A stretch of DNA of 64,000 nt from Nitrospirales bacterium (GCA_022828225.1 JAJEJG010000023.1:224199-288198); one strand, 5' to 3'. Counted from the stretch's first letter, positions 9,150-18,587 are shown. Numbers and translations are program-made. The notes: a model not told the origin generated them from the letters alone.

Positions 9150-10772
9150 ATGGCTCTCTGGGATCACATTGGCCTCAATCAGTTCGTCGGGCTTCAGCCG
9201 TGGGTGTGGGTGCAACTGGAAAGCGCCGAGCCGCCGGGGCCTTTCCCGTTTATGGGCGGCGTCGATCCGGAGGTCGTCGCGAGTCTCCATGAAGTCCACG
9301 GCATTCTCATGAGCGCGGTGGAAACGGCCATCAGTGACGTGTTCGCGCATCGCACGCCGGTCGATGATGCGGCGGCCGGTCGCCGGTTGGAGGATGCCTA
9401 TGCGGAAGTAGTGCAGTCACGACCACGGCTCCGGCAACACATCCGGTGCGGACGGAGTCCCGACGGCACGTTTTTCTGGGACTTTCCCAAGGATCGCCGT
9501 CAGTCAGCGGTCATGAACTACGGCGGCCTGCGTATTTTCAACGCGGTGAAGCGGCAGGCGCTGCCCATGGGATTCGAGCGCCTGCTCTCCCCCGAGGTGG
9601 GCAAGCTGTTGGGCTGCTTGAACGGAACCCGGACCGTCTCGGAAATCCGCACCGTGGTCATGACCGCGGGTCGTGACAAGGCGTCACAACTCGAGCACCT
9701 CCTTGAACAACTCGATTCACACGAATGTTTGGCCGTAACGGACCGTTCCTCTGTTCGCCGACAGTGGCTCGACGCGACCCGGGACCAGGATATGGTTCAT
9801 CTGGGTCACGCGGCCTTGATCTATCGACAACAGGACCGGTTTCTCTGGTTTGATCCGTGGCTGATGCCCTGGTTTGCCGAATCCCCGGTTCCTTCGCTGT
9901 GGACGCCGTTGTTGCCGCCACCGGCCGCCGTGTTCCTGACGCACGACCATGACGACCACGTCGATCCCCGCACGTTGCTGCATCTGCCCAAGGACGTACC
10001 CGTGATTGTGCCCAGCCGGAAAAACCGGAAGACGTGGCATTTCGATTATCTGTCCTTGATGCGCGAACTGGGCTTTACGAACGTCATTGAACTGGCACAT
10101 GGAGAATCCTGGAAATTCGACGGCGGGCAGGTCGCGTCGGTTCCGTTTTTCGGAGAGGATCCCTGCGACCTGGCGCTGCCGCGCAATTGCTATTTGATCA
10201 GCGACCGTGGACACAATACCCTGGTGCATGCCGACAGCGGACCCACGAACGACGGGCATTCGGCGATCGAGGACGGCGTCATCGCCGGGCTTGTGGAGCA
10301 GTATGGTCCGATTGCGACCGTCTATGCCTCACAGCAACAGTTGAAAGAGATTCGTTCGTACGCGGCGCATGCGAGCCTGTCCCATCCCGGAAAGTGGTTG
10401 GAGGTGGGAGAAAACGGATTCCTCACCAACGACTACCTGTCGGACTTGATGAGACAAGCGCAAGCCCAATTGTTCGTCTCGTACGCGACGGGGGGCGCGG
10501 ATTGGTATCCGGACCATTTGTCGTTCATGTTCAGCGATCGCAATCCGGCCCGGACGGCGTTACTCACCGCCCACTGGGATCCCCCGGAATCCCTGCGAGA
10601 CGTGCTGGCGGCCTCCGGCCGTCAGTACCATCATGGCCAAGCCTTGGACATTGTGCGCGCGTCGGCGCCGGGCCAAGTCCACATCATCGAAAAGAACGAG
10701 GCCCTCGACCCGCTCGTTCTGTATCAACTCGACCATGAGGTGCCCGCGTTCCTGAAAAGCGTTCAGCGGTAG
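9150..10772 (+). CDS. MBL-fold metallo-hydrolase/oxygenase-like protein
   Basis: The start is set at ATGGCTCTCTGG because GGAAAGG lies just upstream; the track start is a TTG 45 bases earlier. The 540-residue protein has an N-terminal part of unknown fold, a small helical segment around 145-205 (GFERLLSPEVGKLLGCLNG to SHECLAV) that resembles a PqqD-type winged helix, and a C-terminal metallo-beta-lactamase domain with VFLTHDHDDHVD (HxHxDH metal site). The multidomain layout recalls CmlA-type di-iron oxygenases as well as plain hydrolases. Which one it is cannot be decided from sequence alone. It follows the VOC gene on the same strand and ends before a hairpin. Confidence 0.8.
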   Translation: MALWDHIGLNQFVGLQPWVWVQLESAEPPGPFPFMGGVDPEVVASLHEVHGILMSAVETAISDVFAHRTPVDDAAAGRRLEDAYAEVVQSRPRLRQHIRCGRSPDGTFFWDFPKDRRQSAVMNYGGLRIFNAVKRQALPMGFERLLSPEVGKLLGCLNGTRTVSEIRTVVMTAGRDKASQLEHLLEQLDSHECLAVTDRSSVRRQWLDATRDQDMVHLGHAALIYRQQDRFLWFDPWLMPWFAESPVPSLWTPLLPPPAAVFLTHDHDDHVDPRTLLHLPKDVPVIVPSRKNRKTWHFDYLSLMRELGFTNVIELAHGESWKFDGGQVASVPFFGEDPCDLALPRNCYLISDRGHNTLVHADSGPTNDGHSAIEDGVIAGLVEQYGPIATVYASQQQLKEIRSYAAHASLSHPGKWLEVGENGFLTNDYLSDLMRQAQAQLFVSYATGGADWYPDHLSFMFSDRNPARTALLTAHWDPPESLRDVLAASGRQYHHGQALDIVRASAPGQVHIIEKNEALDPLVLYQLDHEVPAFLKSVQR

Positions 10773-10784
10773 CCAGGGAGAGAG

Positions 10785-10813
10785 ACGGCAGAGCCGTCGG
10801 CTCTTCTTGCCGT
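10785..10813 (+). terminator. Hairpin after the MBL-fold gene
   Basis: Arms ACGGCAGAGCC and GGCTCTTCTTGCCGT pair with a small bulge, 13 bases after the MBL stop codon. No long T-run follows, so it may be only a structured spacer. Confidence 0.35.
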
Positions 10814-10863
10814 GTAGCCGTGTAATGTGATAGGACCACGTAGGTTTTTCGAGGGGAGGACGC

Positions 10864-11610
10864 GTGATGACCGAGCAATCGTTTTCCGGACCCGACATTG
10901 ATCAGGAAGAGGTGTTTCCTGAATGGGTCACGGTCGTGGGATTGAAAATTCGCGATCATGGTGAGGTCAAAACCGCGAAGACGACCGACCTCACCTTGAA
11001 GGTCGGGGACCACGTGCTCCTGGAACTGGAAAAGGATACGACCTACGGTACGGTCTATTCCCCGCCGCATACGCAACCGTTCCTTCCGCCCATGCGCGTG
11101 ATGCGGAGCGTCCTTCGGAAAGCGACGACGGAAGACGAAGCCGCCATTGCGCAGCAGAAAGAGCTCTCCTCCTCCGGTATCGCATTCTGTCGAGAGCGGG
11201 CACTGGCCCTAGGTTTACAGATGAAGTTGGTCGAAGTGTACGGATCGCTTCGCCGCCGGGCCCTGACGTTCAGCTACACCGCGGAATCCCGCGTCGATTT
11301 TCGGCAACTCGTCAAGGACCTGGCGCGCGAGTTCAATTGCTGGATTGAAATGCGGCAAATTTCCAGCCGGGATGAAGCGCGCCGCCTCAGCGGGGTCGAT
11401 ACCTGCGGGCTGGTCCTCTGTTGCTCGAAATTTCTCACGGATTTCAAGCCCGTGAATCTCAAGTTGTCCCGTCGTGAAGCGGCGTGGTCGAATGACGCGC
11501 ATCGCATCGGGGTCTGCGGACGGTTGAAATGTTGCCTGATGTTCGAAAACGAGGATTGGCCCACCTCCAAGGCGCCCGGTCAGCAACTCATTCAGCCCAC
11601 TCGGTCGTAA
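10864..11610 (+). CDS. PSP1-domain protein, RicT-like
   Basis: 248 residues. The C-terminal half carries the PSP1 signature with clustered cysteines: DTCGLVLCCSKFL and GVCGRLKCCLMFEN, plus the preceding FRQLVKDLAREFNCWIEMRQI. RicT (YaaT) of Bacillus works with RicA and RicF in an Fe-S-containing complex affecting RNase Y and phosphorelay. In other phyla the partners are absent and the role is less clear. The N-terminal 60 residues form a beta-rich region (VTVVGLKIRDHGEV). Start at ATGACCGAGCAATC follows GAGGGGAGGACGCGTG, a strong purine-rich site. Downstream, the DsrE-like gene begins after 52 bases, so the two may form an operon. Confidence 0.85.
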   Translation: MMTEQSFSGPDIDQEEVFPEWVTVVGLKIRDHGEVKTAKTTDLTLKVGDHVLLELEKDTTYGTVYSPPHTQPFLPPMRVMRSVLRKATTEDEAAIAQQKELSSSGIAFCRERALALGLQMKLVEVYGSLRRRALTFSYTAESRVDFRQLVKDLAREFNCWIEMRQISSRDEARRLSGVDTCGLVLCCSKFLTDFKPVNLKLSRREAAWSNDAHRIGVCGRLKCCLMFENEDWPTSKAPGQQLIQPTRS

Positions 11611-11662
11611 CGGTTGTCCGGCCCTGCGCGCGGATAGGCCGCAGTCTCAAGAGGTGTTTCCG

Positions 11663-12082
11663 ATGAGTGCCCCGCCTCGTTTTGTCATCTACGCCCATAA
11701 CGCCACCTACGACAAATTACACCAGGTCGCGACCATCGGCCTCACGGCCTCGGCCATGGGAAAAGACGTGGCGGTCGTGCTGTTGTTCTGGACCATCAAA
11801 AAGCTCGCCGAGGGCAAGCTGGATGACGTCGATTTTCCCCCGGAGTATCAACGCTATCACGATGAAGTCGCCCGGCTGCTTGCCGAGCGCAAGGTTCCCC
11901 TGATTTCGGAAATGTTTGAAGAGGCGAGGAAAGTGGGAACATTTCGCCTGATCGCGTGCAGCGCCGGGTTGGAATACATGGGCGTCGACGCGGACGCCGT
12001 GGCCAACCAGGTGGATGAGGTGATGGGGCTTCCCGCCATCCTTGCCATGGCGGCTAATGCCGAGACGACCCTGTTCGTGTAA
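11663..12082 (+). CDS. DsrE-family protein
   Basis: The start is ATGAGTGCCCCG, preceded by AAGAGGTG at good spacing; the track used a GTG 9 bases upstream. The 139-residue protein has the DsrE/DsrF-like alpha/beta fold: RFVIYAHNATYDKLHQVATIGLTASAMG, then VAVVLLFWTIKKL, and CSAGLEYMGV near the C-terminus. Family members handle sulfur transfer or bind small ligands. The single Cys in the LIACSAGLEYMG region is the only sulfur-transfer candidate. Function remains inferred. Its stop codon directly abuts a MITE-like repeat with GGAACCTCTGATTTATTG ends. Confidence 0.8.
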   Translation: MSAPPRFVIYAHNATYDKLHQVATIGLTASAMGKDVAVVLLFWTIKKLAEGKLDDVDFPPEYQRYHDEVARLLAERKVPLISEMFEEARKVGTFRLIACSAGLEYMGVDADAVANQVDEVMGLPAILAMAANAETTLFV

Positions 12083-12225
12083 AGGAACCTCTGATTTATT
12101 GCACTATCGGGCGCATTGCGGTGTTGTGTCCTCGCTCAACCCTCGCCTATCTCTGTGATAAGCCTCGGGTTTCGCTGCGGGACGCCTTGCACTGCATCCC
12201 GCTATCACAACAAATCAGAGGTTCT
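12083..12225. repeat. MITE-like element, copy A
   Basis: A roughly 143-bp element bounded by imperfect inverted ends AACCTCTGATTTATTG and CAAATCAGAGGTT. It is the reverse complement, about 90 percent identical by eye, of the element at 51347..51490. It has no coding capacity. It abuts the DsrE stop codon, and the remaining bases to 12304 hold nothing recognisable. Confidence 0.8.
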
Positions 12226-12304
12226 TAAATAGAATGTGATCGGTTTCCGATGAGGTCGCCATGAGCAGGAATCGAAACGTTCTTGTTCATCATGTCTCAA
12301 CCGG

Positions 12305-15220
12305 TCAAGCCATTTGGCGGCTGACAAGATCCCGGAACACACCTTCGGTGGCCACCAGTTTCGTGAAAATCCCTTCCTGAACCACCTTGCCGGCCTGCAT
12401 CATGTAGATGCGATCCGCTTGACGTAGCGTCGACAGGCGGTGGGCAATGACGATCCGCGTCGATGTCAGTCCCGCGAGGTTGACCATGATTTTGGACTGA
12501 CTTTCGTTGTCCAGCCAGTTTGTGGCTTCGTCGAGCAGCAGGATCCGGGGATTTCTGATCAGTGCGTGGGCGATCGTGATACGCTGGCTTTCGCCTCCGG
12601 ACGTGACGCTGGCGCTGTCCCCGACGTTCGTGAACATCTGCATCGGCATGGCCGCGATATCGCGGTCGACGGCCGCGAGCTTGGCTGCGTGCCAAGCATT
12701 CTCGGCGGTCGCTTCTTCATGGCCTCCGATGATGTTGTCCCACAGGTCTTGCGGATGGAGTTGCACCGTCTGCGGAACCGCGCCGATCTGCCGGCGCACC
12801 TGCTGGATATTGAGGTGCTTGAGATCGCGCTCGTCATAGTACACGGCTCCACGTGACGGCTGGTCCAACCCGAGTGCAAGCCGGAAGAGCGTGCTCTTGC
12901 CGGCCCCCGACTCACCGGCAATGGCAATGAACTCGCCGGGACGAGCATGAATAGAGACGTCGTCCAGGATCAACGGACCATCGGGATCATACTGGAAACT
13001 GACGTGGTCGAATACGATTTCGCCGCCCAGCGTCTCCACGGGTTCTCCTTCGACGCTGATCTCCGGGGGCTCGGCGAGAAACGGCCGGACCTGTTCCAGG
13101 GCCGGCATGATGGCGGAAACGGTGCTGAACGATGCACCCAGGCGGATCACCCCCGTCAGGAACAACATGAGCAAGAGGTAGACGACGAAAAAGTCTCCCG
13201 CCGTGATCGTCACTCGCCCCGGAAGCGTGACTGCCAGGATCAGGACTGCTCCGGCAAGAAGCGGGAGAGCCGTACCGAATGCCTGTAAATGCGTCTCGAA
13301 AGTCCCTCGTTGTAACTCCGCGAGTTTCTGTTCACGATAGTCGCGCGCCCAGACGGCAAACGCCGACCCTTCCGCGCCGTCGACACGCAACTGGGAAATG
13401 CCATTGATGAGTTGGAACAGGCGGCCTGCAAGATGATGTGTCGTCCGGATCGCCCGGCCTTGAGGCGATATCTGTCCCAAGCCAAGGAGGATGGTCACAA
13501 TGACGGACAGGAGACCGAAAGCGGCGGCAATGGCGCCCAGCATGGCATCATAGAAGCAAATGATCACGAACGCGGGCGACAGGAACATAATCGATAGCAC
13601 GGCGTTGGCGACCACGCCCTGCACGGTGTCGCGAAGCTGCTGGAACGTCATCCCCCGCATGGCGAGGTCCCCGGCCGAGTAGCGATGAAGACAGCTCAGA
13701 GGGAGCCGGAGCAAACGATCCCAAAACGCGGCTTCGGCTCGCGCCGTGGCGCGTCCTTCCAGACGCATCAGGGCCGTTCCTTGGAGAACGTGCAGCAGCG
13801 CCCGGATCAAGGCCAATGCGGCCAGTGCCGCGGTCGCCGCGTACAACAGGCTGGTTGTGCCGGTGGGGATCACCTCGTTGAGGATGAAACCGGCCACCAC
13901 GGCAGGCAATAACATGATCAGACCACTCATCAGCCCGGTCAATCCGAAGCGTACGAAGTCGACAGTCAACCTTTTTCCGGCGAGCCGGAACAGATCGCGT
14001 AGCCCGGCGACGCCGGACGGCAGTGGTTGATAGAACAGCCATGCTTCGGGACAGAGCGATTGCGCGCGTTCCGGCGTAATCTTGGTCTTACAGCCGAAGG
14101 AATCCACTTCCCGGTAGTGTCCCAGCAAGCCGGGTAACAACGCCACCGGCCGTCCATCGTCTTTCCGAAACGCCAACATCGCGCCGCTGTCACCGATCCA
14201 CCACTTGTCCGTTTGGGCGAGCTGCACCCGGCGGCCGCGTACGGCGGACGCATCCAGCACGTCGCTGAGAGCTGCAGCGGCCCCGGCCGTGTCGGTTTTC
14301 GCGGGCCATTTGAAGTCAATTCCCTCATGGCGACCGATAATCTGCAGGACATCGAGCAATGCGGCGGCGTTCCCGCCGGCTTCTTCCGGTTCCAACAAGC
14401 CGTACAGGTTGAACAGCCGGCACCGGGCGCCTTCCTCATCGGCGCGGCGGTTGGTCGCCCGTGCCCGATCCAGGTTTGCTTGGTCCACGATTGCCAGGCG
14501 GCGGTTGAGTCGCTCCAGGGAGAACGCCACGGCGTGGAAGTGTTCCAAGGCGGGCAGCAGGAGGCTCTCTTCGGCGAGCGTTTCGGAGGAACGGGTGTGC
14601 AACTGTCTCTCTTCCGTCAGAGTGAGCCAACTGACGGGCGTGAGCGGTATGGCTGCCGAGGCGGCTCCGCTCTTGCCTTGCACCGCGTCGATGAGGCTCA
14701 TGAACAGTCCCGCGCCTGGCGTCAACTCTGACACCCATACGACTTCTCGTTGCGCTGAGAGCCTGCCGCTTCTCGTCTCAGGCTTCTGTGTGGGTCCGAC
14801 GAGCACGTCCGGGCGTGGTCGGGGCACGGCGTCTCGTGACAGCATGGTCGAAACGTCCATGACCCAAGTGTCGACGTGTTCAGCCAATTCTACAGACCGG
14901 ACCACGGCCAGGTCGGTGCTGGGTAGACGCCGCAGCACGGTGCCCGGCAACCCCTTGGCGATCAGACTGAGGGTCGTGTTTCCCGCCTGGGGTGCGACAC
15001 CAAGCAGGAGGCGACCTGAATCAGCTCGCATCACGTGCTGTGGCGCCGATTGTTCCTCCCCATCCCGGTACTCGACCAGAAACAGGTCGACGGTGCCCTT
15101 CTCGATGAACCAAACGAATTGCGGATCATCCATCGCCAGGGGCAGATTGCCGGCACAGGGCACGGGCACTCCCGATTCAACGGCGAGGCCGGCGAGCGAG
15201 CGGCGTTCCGGATTCGACAT
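12305..15220 (-). CDS. NHLP-type peptide export ABC transporter, permease/ATPase subunit without peptidase
   Basis: 971 residues, long for an ABC exporter half. Residues 1-410 form a soluble N-terminal extension with no peptidase motif, as in the second ABC subunit of NHLP bacteriocin exporters. Membrane helices run from about 415 to 700 (TGLMSGLIMLLPAVVAGFI). The ATPase has Walker A GESGAGKSTLF near 768, signature VTSGGESQRITIAHAL near 875 and Walker B ILLLDEATNWLD near 892. The Thr-Ser-Gly-Gly signature and Asn-Trp after Walker B differ slightly from the consensus. It is the last gene of a three-gene operon, 4 bases after the peptidase-ABC gene. Confidence 0.93.
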   Translation of the reverse strand: MSNPERRSLAGLAVESGVPVPCAGNLPLAMDDPQFVWFIEKGTVDLFLVEYRDGEEQSAPQHVMRADSGRLLLGVAPQAGNTTLSLIAKGLPGTVLRRLPSTDLAVVRSVELAEHVDTWVMDVSTMLSRDAVPRPRPDVLVGPTQKPETRSGRLSAQREVVWVSELTPGAGLFMSLIDAVQGKSGAASAAIPLTPVSWLTLTEERQLHTRSSETLAEESLLLPALEHFHAVAFSLERLNRRLAIVDQANLDRARATNRRADEEGARCRLFNLYGLLEPEEAGGNAAALLDVLQIIGRHEGIDFKWPAKTDTAGAAAALSDVLDASAVRGRRVQLAQTDKWWIGDSGAMLAFRKDDGRPVALLPGLLGHYREVDSFGCKTKITPERAQSLCPEAWLFYQPLPSGVAGLRDLFRLAGKRLTVDFVRFGLTGLMSGLIMLLPAVVAGFILNEVIPTGTTSLLYAATAALAALALIRALLHVLQGTALMRLEGRATARAEAAFWDRLLRLPLSCLHRYSAGDLAMRGMTFQQLRDTVQGVVANAVLSIMFLSPAFVIICFYDAMLGAIAAAFGLLSVIVTILLGLGQISPQGRAIRTTHHLAGRLFQLINGISQLRVDGAEGSAFAVWARDYREQKLAELQRGTFETHLQAFGTALPLLAGAVLILAVTLPGRVTITAGDFFVVYLLLMLFLTGVIRLGASFSTVSAIMPALEQVRPFLAEPPEISVEGEPVETLGGEIVFDHVSFQYDPDGPLILDDVSIHARPGEFIAIAGESGAGKSTLFRLALGLDQPSRGAVYYDERDLKHLNIQQVRRQIGAVPQTVQLHPQDLWDNIIGGHEEATAENAWHAAKLAAVDRDIAAMPMQMFTNVGDSASVTSGGESQRITIAHALIRNPRILLLDEATNWLDNESQSKIMVNLAGLTSTRIVIAHRLSTLRQADRIYMMQAGKVVQEGIFTKLVATEGVFRDLVSRQMA

Positions 15221-15224
15221 CAGA

Positions 15225-17390
15225 TTATTCCTCTTGGATGAGCCGGTAGTACAACCCGGTTTCGTCCTTCATCAGTTCGTCATGGGTGCCGCGCTGTACG
15301 GCTACTCCCTTGTCGAGAACAATGATCTCGTCGCAATCCCGGATCGTACTGAGCCGGTGTGCGATGATCAGGCAAGTGCACCCGCGACGTCGCAATGCTG
15401 CGTCGACGTACTGTTCGGTCGCGGCGTCGAGCGCGCTCGTCGCCTCATCCAGAATGAGCACCGTCGGGTTGCCGACCAACGCCCGGGCGATCTCCAGCCG
15501 TTGCCGCTGGCCTCCGCTGAAATTGCCTCCGTCTTCCACAACCCGCGTCGTATACCCGAGGGGCCGGCGGAGAATTTCATCATGGATGCAGGCATCCCGG
15601 GCCGCGTCAATCACGTCATCATCCGGAAAGGAGGAGTTCCATAGCGTGATGTTTTCCCGTATGGTGGCGGAGAAGAGGATGCAATGCTGGTCCACGAGCG
15701 ACAGGGAACGGGAGAGGACTTCTTCGGGAATCTCGTGTCCCGGACGGCCATCGAACAGGATTTCGCCAGACCAGGGCTGATAGAGGCCGGAGACCAAGCG
15801 CGACAGTGTCGATTTTCCGGAACCGCTTGGACCGACCACCGCGACCCGCTGTCCCGGTTTGATGGTCAAACTGAAATCCTTGATCAGCGGCGGCCGGCCT
15901 CGATTGTACCCGAAGGTCACGCCGCGCAGGTCCACGTGGCCGGTCAGCCGCAGCCGCCCGTCGAACGTTGCGATAGCCTTCGCTTCTTCACGTCGACGCG
16001 TCAACCTTGGATCTTCGCGGATTTCCACGATGTCGTCAAAGCGCTGCATATTCGTCTCGAGCGCTTGACGCTTGTCCGCGAGCTCAACGAATCGCCCGAC
16101 GGGCTCCAGGAACATGGCGGCGACGATATAGAACGCCACCAGCGCGCCCAGCGTCAACTCGCCGGCCATGACCTGGGTTGCTCCGAAGATCAAGACGGCA
16201 CCGTTGCCTAGAATCATGAAGAGGTTCGGCATCGCCTCGTTGAAGCGGCCGAGTTCGGAGAATCGTTGGCGTGCGGCCAGTTCTCTGGCTTGATGGCCGC
16301 TCCACCGGGAGAAAAAGGTTCCCTCCTCGGCGTTCATCCGCAGGCGCTCCGTCTGGTTCATCATGAGCATGCCGACGCCAACCAGTAACCCTTGCTCGCG
16401 TCGCCAAGCATGGCTCTCGTCGGTCTGCATGCGAGTGATCACGCGCATCAGCAGCCCGTTCAAGACTGCCATGCCCAGGATGATCAGCGCCAGCGCCGGA
16501 TCGTACGCCACCATGACCATCAGAAATACCACGCTCATCGTGATTTCGATGAACACGCCGAGAAAATGCTCCGATAACCCTTTGGCGATCTTGTCGATGG
16601 ACAACACCCGGTCAGTCAGTTCGCCGACCAGCCGGTGGTTGAAATATTCTATCGGCAGCCAGAGCAATTTTGAGAGGCAGCGATTGCCGGCGATAATTGA
16701 AATCTTGATGGACAGGCGATGGAGACACCACTGCTTCAGCCAGGTAAGTCCGTAAACCAGGATCGCGGCGCCAGCCAGAACCGCGGCGACCATCCCGCCC
16801 CAAGGCTCATTTTCACCCAGCACCTGATCGACGAATATACCCAGTGATGCCGGCGTGACGAGGGCCAGCATGGCCAGCATCAGGCCGCATCCGAACGCAT
16901 ATGCCAGTGTTCCCCAGGAGTCGCGAAGCCAGAGCCGGATACGTTCCAGGAGGTTGGGGGGGGCGCCTCCCCGCTGAAATTCCGGCCCGGGATTGAATTT
17001 CAAGACAATGCCGGAAAAGCCTGCACTGAATTCTTCCGGGCTGAGCTTGCGTCGCCCGGTGGCCGGGTCGTTGAGATAGAAGGACTTTCGATCATAGCCT
17101 TCCAGGATGAGGAAATGGTTGAACTCCCAGAACACAATAAGCGGAAGCGGCAGATCCTTGAGCTGGCGGATGTGTACGTTCAGGCCCTTGCACTCGAGGC
17201 CGTAGGACTTGGCGGCCCGTACGATGCCCGCGGCGGTGGACCCGTCCCGGCTGACCTCGCACTTGCCGCGCAGTTCGATGAGCGGCACCCAGCGCCCAAA
17301 ATAGGCGAGCACGCTGCCGAGGGACGCGGCGCCGCACTCGGTGGCATGCGTCTGCAGCAGGAGTGGAGTGGTGACGCGTTGCTTGGCCAT
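15225..17390 (-). CDS. NHLP-type peptide export ABC transporter with C39 peptidase domain
   Basis: 721 residues. The N-terminal C39 peptidase (about 1-140) has LLQTHATECGAASL with the catalytic Cys, NHFLILEGYD with the catalytic His and LNDPATGRR with the Asp. It should cleave leader peptides after a double-Gly-type site during export. The exporter membrane domain spans about 165-440. The ATPase carries Walker [12 protein letters not shown] near 521, signature FSGGQRQRLEIARAL near 620 and Walker B VLILDEATSALD. All catalytic residues seem intact. The gene lies between the HlyD adaptor (66 bp upstream) and the second ABC (4 bp downstream). Together they match the NHLM exporter set that secretes ribosomal peptides with nitrile-hydratase or Nif11 leaders. 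Confidence 0.94.
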   Translation of the reverse strand: MAKQRVTTPLLLQTHATECGAASLGSVLAYFGRWVPLIELRGKCEVSRDGSTAAGIVRAAKSYGLECKGLNVHIRQLKDLPLPLIVFWEFNHFLILEGYDRKSFYLNDPATGRRKLSPEEFSAGFSGIVLKFNPGPEFQRGGAPPNLLERIRLWLRDSWGTLAYAFGCGLMLAMLALVTPASLGIFVDQVLGENEPWGGMVAAVLAGAAILVYGLTWLKQWCLHRLSIKISIIAGNRCLSKLLWLPIEYFNHRLVGELTDRVLSIDKIAKGLSEHFLGVFIEITMSVVFLMVMVAYDPALALIILGMAVLNGLLMRVITRMQTDESHAWRREQGLLVGVGMLMMNQTERLRMNAEEGTFFSRWSGHQARELAARQRFSELGRFNEAMPNLFMILGNGAVLIFGATQVMAGELTLGALVAFYIVAAMFLEPVGRFVELADKRQALETNMQRFDDIVEIREDPRLTRRREEAKAIATFDGRLRLTGHVDLRGVTFGYNRGRPPLIKDFSLTIKPGQRVAVVGPSGSGKSTLSRLVSGLYQPWSGEILFDGRPGHEIPEEVLSRSLSLVDQHCILFSATIRENITLWNSSFPDDDVIDAARDACIHDEILRRPLGYTTRVVEDGGNFSGGQRQRLEIARALVGNPTVLILDEATSALDAATEQYVDAALRRRGCTCLIIAHRLSTIRDCDEIIVLDKGVAVQRGTHDELMKDETGLYYRLIQEE

Positions 17391-17456
17391 TTCCCTCAGG
17401 GGGTTGTTTGCTTAGCCTGATTCCAGTCTCAAGGCGGATGAATACATTCAGGACCG

Positions 17457-18338
17457 TCAGAAGCCGAAGAGGGCCGTTATGGGTTGTTGGCCAAGCACGA
17501 TTCGAACGCGACACGGAGTGACGTGCGGCAGGGAAAGGTCTGATGCGTGGTGGAGGACAACGTCAACCCGATGAGTGGCGTCCGGAACCGTGGGCCGTAG
17601 CGTCGCCAGCCAGTTGGGCAACGGTCCGAAAGTCACGGAAGAGACCTCGCCGTCGAACCGCCGCTGTGCATCGTCGGGTATCATGATCTCGACCGACGCC
17701 CGCATACCGGGTTGGATGCGTTTCGCCATGCGCGGGGCGACCTGCAGCACCGCTTGAAGCGGCTGGTCTTTCGTTTCGCGGAGTTGTGCGACGGCGCCGC
17801 CGGCCGGCAGGTATTCGCCGGGGGCGGACCGCAAGGCGGTGACCTTGCCGGCCACCGGGCTGACGATCATTTCTCTCGCGGCGCGCCGGGCTTCCATTTG
17901 CAACAATGCTACTTGGGCCGCGGCTAACAGCGAAGACAAGCCATTCCCCTTTCCGTCACCCTGTCGGAGTTCCGACTTGAGCACTTCGATCCGATTGCGC
18001 AGAGCTGCGGTCTCGCCATCCAGTTCCGGTACGCTTTGCCGAGCAATCGGATCTCCGATTTCGACGTGGTCTCCGGGCACGACCAGAAATGCCTCGAGAT
18101 ATCCGGGCTCGCTGGAGACCAACTCGTGGCGAGCTCCCGGCTCGATCAGGACTCCGTCGATGGTCACGCTACGGACGATGCTGCCGAACAGCGCCCATGC
18201 CACGAGTGCCAGCATGACCAGACCGATGCCGGCCAGGATCATGCGTTCGTGAGGCGCCGTGACCCTCAGTAAATGGTCGAGTTGCTGGTACTTGTTCCTG
18301 CTGTTCGCGGCCTGGTCGAGAAATGGGTTGCCGAACAT
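17457..18338 (-). CDS. NHLP-type secretion adaptor (HlyD family)
   Basis: 293 residues. The N-terminus has YQQLDHLLRVTAPHERM, close to the characteristic start of NHLM-system HlyD proteins. One membrane helix follows (about 36-55, GIGLVMLALVAWALFG), then a periplasmic lipoyl/barrel region (GVLIEPGARHELVSSEPGYLEAF, SPVAGKVTALRSAPGEYLPAG). The coiled-coil hairpin is short, which suits this subfamily. It is the first gene of the exporter operon; no clear Shine-Dalgarno is visible before the ATG. The upstream 249 bp are comparatively AT-rich and contain two direct repeats, so the operon promoter is probably there. Confidence 0.9.
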   Translation of the reverse strand: MFGNPFLDQAANSRNKYQQLDHLLRVTAPHERMILAGIGLVMLALVAWALFGSIVRSVTIDGVLIEPGARHELVSSEPGYLEAFLVVPGDHVEIGDPIARQSVPELDGETAALRNRIEVLKSELRQGDGKGNGLSSLLAAAQVALLQMEARRAAREMIVSPVAGKVTALRSAPGEYLPAGGAVAQLRETKDQPLQAVLQVAPRMAKRIQPGMRASVEIMIPDDAQRRFDGEVSSVTFGPLPNWLATLRPTVPDATHRVDVVLHHASDLSLPHVTPCRVRIVLGQQPITALFGF

Positions 18339-18519
18339 CGGTTACCGTTTCCAAACTGATAATAAGAACCCGCCGAAACCACCGTCGAGTTTCGAACCTG
18401 ACAAAAAATGGCGTATATTACATCGTTTGTTCAAATATTGGCTCAAAATGTATCTCTCGCCCTCATGCCTAAAAAGCATGATCGTTCACGATGCCATGAT
18501 TGCCAGAACCATAGATTTT

Positions 18520-18560
18520 GTCAAGAACTCAAGTGTTGTCGATTTGCACGTCAAGAACTC
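18520..18560. promoter_or_regulatory. Direct repeats upstream of the exporter operon
   Basis: GTCAAGAACTC occurs at 18520-18530 and again at 18550-18560, exactly 30 bp apart, which places both copies on the same face of the helix. They lie 180-220 bp upstream of the HlyD start in an AT-richer gap. A dimeric regulator site is an inference. Confidence 0.4.
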
Positions 18561-18587
18561 GGTTGGCCGGAGCCATGACTCATATAC

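Noticed and set aside
14205-15644. 479-residue plus-strand ORF
   Set aside because: It is antisense to both NHLP ABC genes, which have full catalytic motifs.
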